Positions 63,033 through 64,000 of a stretch of 64,000 nt of DNA are shown in pieces. Within the stretch, counting starts at the first letter, position 1. Each line of letters starts with the position of its first letter. The position numbers and the translations under genes were made by a program. Source of the DNA: DASQZK01 sp963809925. Its GTDB lineage: Bacteria; Bacteroidota; Bacteroidia; Bacteroidales; GCA-2748055. The stretch covers positions 124,001-188,000 of the forward strand of contig CAWELH010000006.1 of NCBI GenBank assembly GCA_963809925.1, given 5' to 3'. The notes beneath the pieces were generated by a model. It saw only the letters and a list, made by a program, of their open reading frames with translations, did no database searches and had not been told where the DNA came from.

Positions 63033-63608
63033 TTATTTAATTAATTCAGTCTTATTTTTCAAAGTCATTAAATAAATTGTCTGCATTGAACCTTCTCTTT
63101 TTTGTTCAATCGCTTTTAAAACTGAATTCAATGGAAAATTAGTCAAATTAATCTCTCCAATAGTTGTTCCATAATCTCTGCCGTATTTATCTTCAACTAT
63201 CGTCCAAGTCATTCCTAATTTTTCAACCAAGTAATCTCCCATTGCAACTCCAACAGAATTTACAAATGAGTTTTTGGAGCATTTCAATTTATTATCAATG
63301 TACAAATCAATCAGTTTATCTAGAGTCTCTGGTGAATAATTTTTAATAGATTTCCCATTGATATTTGCTCTAATCAACGAATCTGCAAAACTCCTGCAAT
63401 TATTAAGGAAATCCTTATCACTTGTTTCTAAGTCAAGAAAATCTTGATGCTCCTGTTCTGATACTGCGCTTTTATAATAAATTGTCTCGCCATTTACCGA
63501 ATCAGACTCATGTTTATAATCACTATCAGTCAAATCGCTATATTTTTTTGGTTTATTAGAACAACTCATTATAATTAAAATCATTAAAATATTTATCAAT
63601 ATGCGCAT
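63033..63608 (-). CDS. DUF3806-like lipoprotein
   Basis: A 191-residue protein with a lipoprotein signal (MRILINILMILIIMSCSNKP, cysteine 16). The C-terminal ~100 residues resemble DUF3806: FVNSVGVAMGDYLVEKLGMT, WTIVEDKYGRDYGTTIGEI and NFPLNSVLKAIEQKREG, with the EDxYGRD strand. DUF3806 proteins are of unknown function and are often found near toxin or immunity-type genes. It is bounded on both sides by an imperfect inverted repeat (63013-63026, 63621-63634) and then by IS91 and intron debris. Confidence 0.7.
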   Translation of the reverse strand: MRILINILMILIIMSCSNKPKKYSDLTDSDYKHESDSVNGETIYYKSAVSEQEHQDFLDLETSDKDFLNNCRSFADSLIRANINGKSIKNYSPETLDKLIDLYIDNKLKCSKNSFVNSVGVAMGDYLVEKLGMTWTIVEDKYGRDYGTTIGEINLTNFPLNSVLKAIEQKREGSMQTIYLMTLKNKTELIK

Positions 63609-63620
63609 AAGTGTCTTTTT

Positions 63621-63634
63621 ATTATGGTTGCCAA
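63621..63634. repeat. Right inverted repeat of the DUF3806-like cassette
   Basis: ATTATGGTTGCCAA pairs with 63013-63026. It continues into CGGTTTTGCGGGTCGAGTAG, where the second intron end starts. Confidence 0.6.
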
Positions 63635-63647
63635 CGGTTTTGCGGGT

Positions 63648-63719
63648 CGAGTAGGCAAGGGGAATTTCACCCCAAGCCTCTCACAGAACCGGACTTGAAA
63701 GTCTCCCCTCATCCGGCTC
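63648..63719 (-). ncRNA. Group II intron domains V and VI, copy 2
   Basis: The same domain V (63719-63686 on the minus strand) and domain VI as at 61929-62000, essentially identical by eye. It is followed on the minus strand by CCGC, then the border of the DUF3806-like cassette. Confidence 0.75.
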
Positions 63720-63744
63720 TTGTTATACTAATCTAAGCATTTCA

Positions 63745-64000
63745 TCACGAGAATCCTAACCGCCAATGGTAAAACAGACCCGGAAACTGTTCCTTAACCC
63801 GTTTTAACCAATCATACGCACGGTTAATACTCGTTTTGTAACGCTTGTACCGTTTGCGTGCCCACATTACAAGCTTCCTCCGTAATAGCTGAAAAACCGG
63901 GTTCATTTCCCATATCCTGAACTTACCATAGTAGTTGACCCAACCCCGGATATAGGGTTCCAGATATTGAGCCACACCTACAATGCTATTATGCGTCAGG
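63745..64000 (-). pseudogene. Group II intron reverse transcriptase/maturase, C-terminal part at the window edge
   Basis: The frame encodes GVAQYLEPYIRGWVNYYGKF, then EMNPVFQLLRRKLVMWARKR, and ends RVKEQFPGLFYHWRLGFS. Unlike copy 1 it has no frameshift. The frame is open to the right edge (LTHNSIVG before the first visible methionine), so whether the complete gene exists beyond 64000 is unknown. It could be intact rather than a remnant. Confidence 0.6.

Noticed and set aside
55600..64000. Canonical integron with attC sites and intI
   Set aside because: Border cores are GTTG/CAAC-like, but RYYYAAC/GTTRRRY cores with paired L sites are not found, and the only recombinase is a remnant linked to IS91.
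62026..64000. Retron or diversity-generating retroelement
   Set aside because: The RT remnants have the group II maturase domain and lie next to domains V/VI; no msr/msd or template repeat is seen.

Overview
The window reads as chromosomal DNA of a Bacteroidota (Bacteroidetes) bacterium, probably Bacteroidales-like; no closer placement is justified. The signs are: proteins ending in the type IX secretion (T9SS) type A sorting domain (22330-22830, 42787-44802), a DUF5106-type periplasmic thioredoxin protein, a short atpD-atpC operon, TAnnTTTG-type -7 promoter boxes in front of several genes, an IS91-type element paired with a tyrosine recombinase, and relaxed Bacteroidota-style lipoprotein signals.

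Region 1 (1-41.1 kb) looks like stable core genome with dense, intact genes: the tail of elongation factor P; a GAF-SpoIIE phosphatase; a Wzz/O-antigen-ligase pair; tyrS; cvpA; atpDC; a small hydrolase and a family 9 glycosyltransferase; a TonB-like protein; a large secreted metallopeptidase/beta-propeller/barrel protein; a SUI1-type factor; a DUF2723 membrane protein; a polyprenyl diphosphate synthase; a DUF5106-thioredoxin; carA; T9SS and C1q-like surface proteins; a triple-repeat protein with a damaged GH16 domain; gamma-glutamyltransferase; a YfiR-coiled-coil-SpoIIE protein; a SNF2 helicase; and pcrA/uvrD. From 33.1 to 38.1 kb lies a group that may act together: a TauE permease, a tetraheme NapC/NrfH-like cytochrome fused to a SUMF1-fold domain, a Tat-exported Gfo/Idh/MocA oxidoreductase and, convergent to it, a Tat-exported TIM-barrel sugar isomerase/epimerase. 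This suggests oxidation or isomerisation of sugars outside the cytoplasm.

A tRNA-Arg(CCT) with promoter and terminator (41.34-41.52 kb) marks the end of the core. Region 2 (41.5-55.5 kb) is visibly more A+T-rich and carries accessory genes: a PaiB-like flavoprotein with a frameshifted small gene behind it, a GH43 enzyme with Big_2 domains and a T9SS tag, two serine hydrolases, a hydrolase fragment, NhaA, a GNAT-histone-deacetylase fusion, a PEP-mutase-family protein and a soluble hybrid histidine kinase.

Region 3 (55.6-64.0 kb) is a mosaic of small intact genes, all on the minus strand (a hypothetical, an alpha/beta hydrolase, two lipoproteins, a Fic protein, a HigBA-type toxin-antitoxin pair), separated by decayed mobile DNA. 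The debris consists of three copies of the 3' end of an IS91-type element, one copy of its integrase/transposase junction, and three 3' ends of group II introns. The Fic, HigBA and DUF3806-like genes are each flanked by their own imperfect inverted repeat, different in sequence for each gene but usually built on a GTTG..AAC-like core, and intron ends sit exactly at these borders. This resembles a gene-cassette array without recognisable canonical attC sites and is the most interesting feature of the window.
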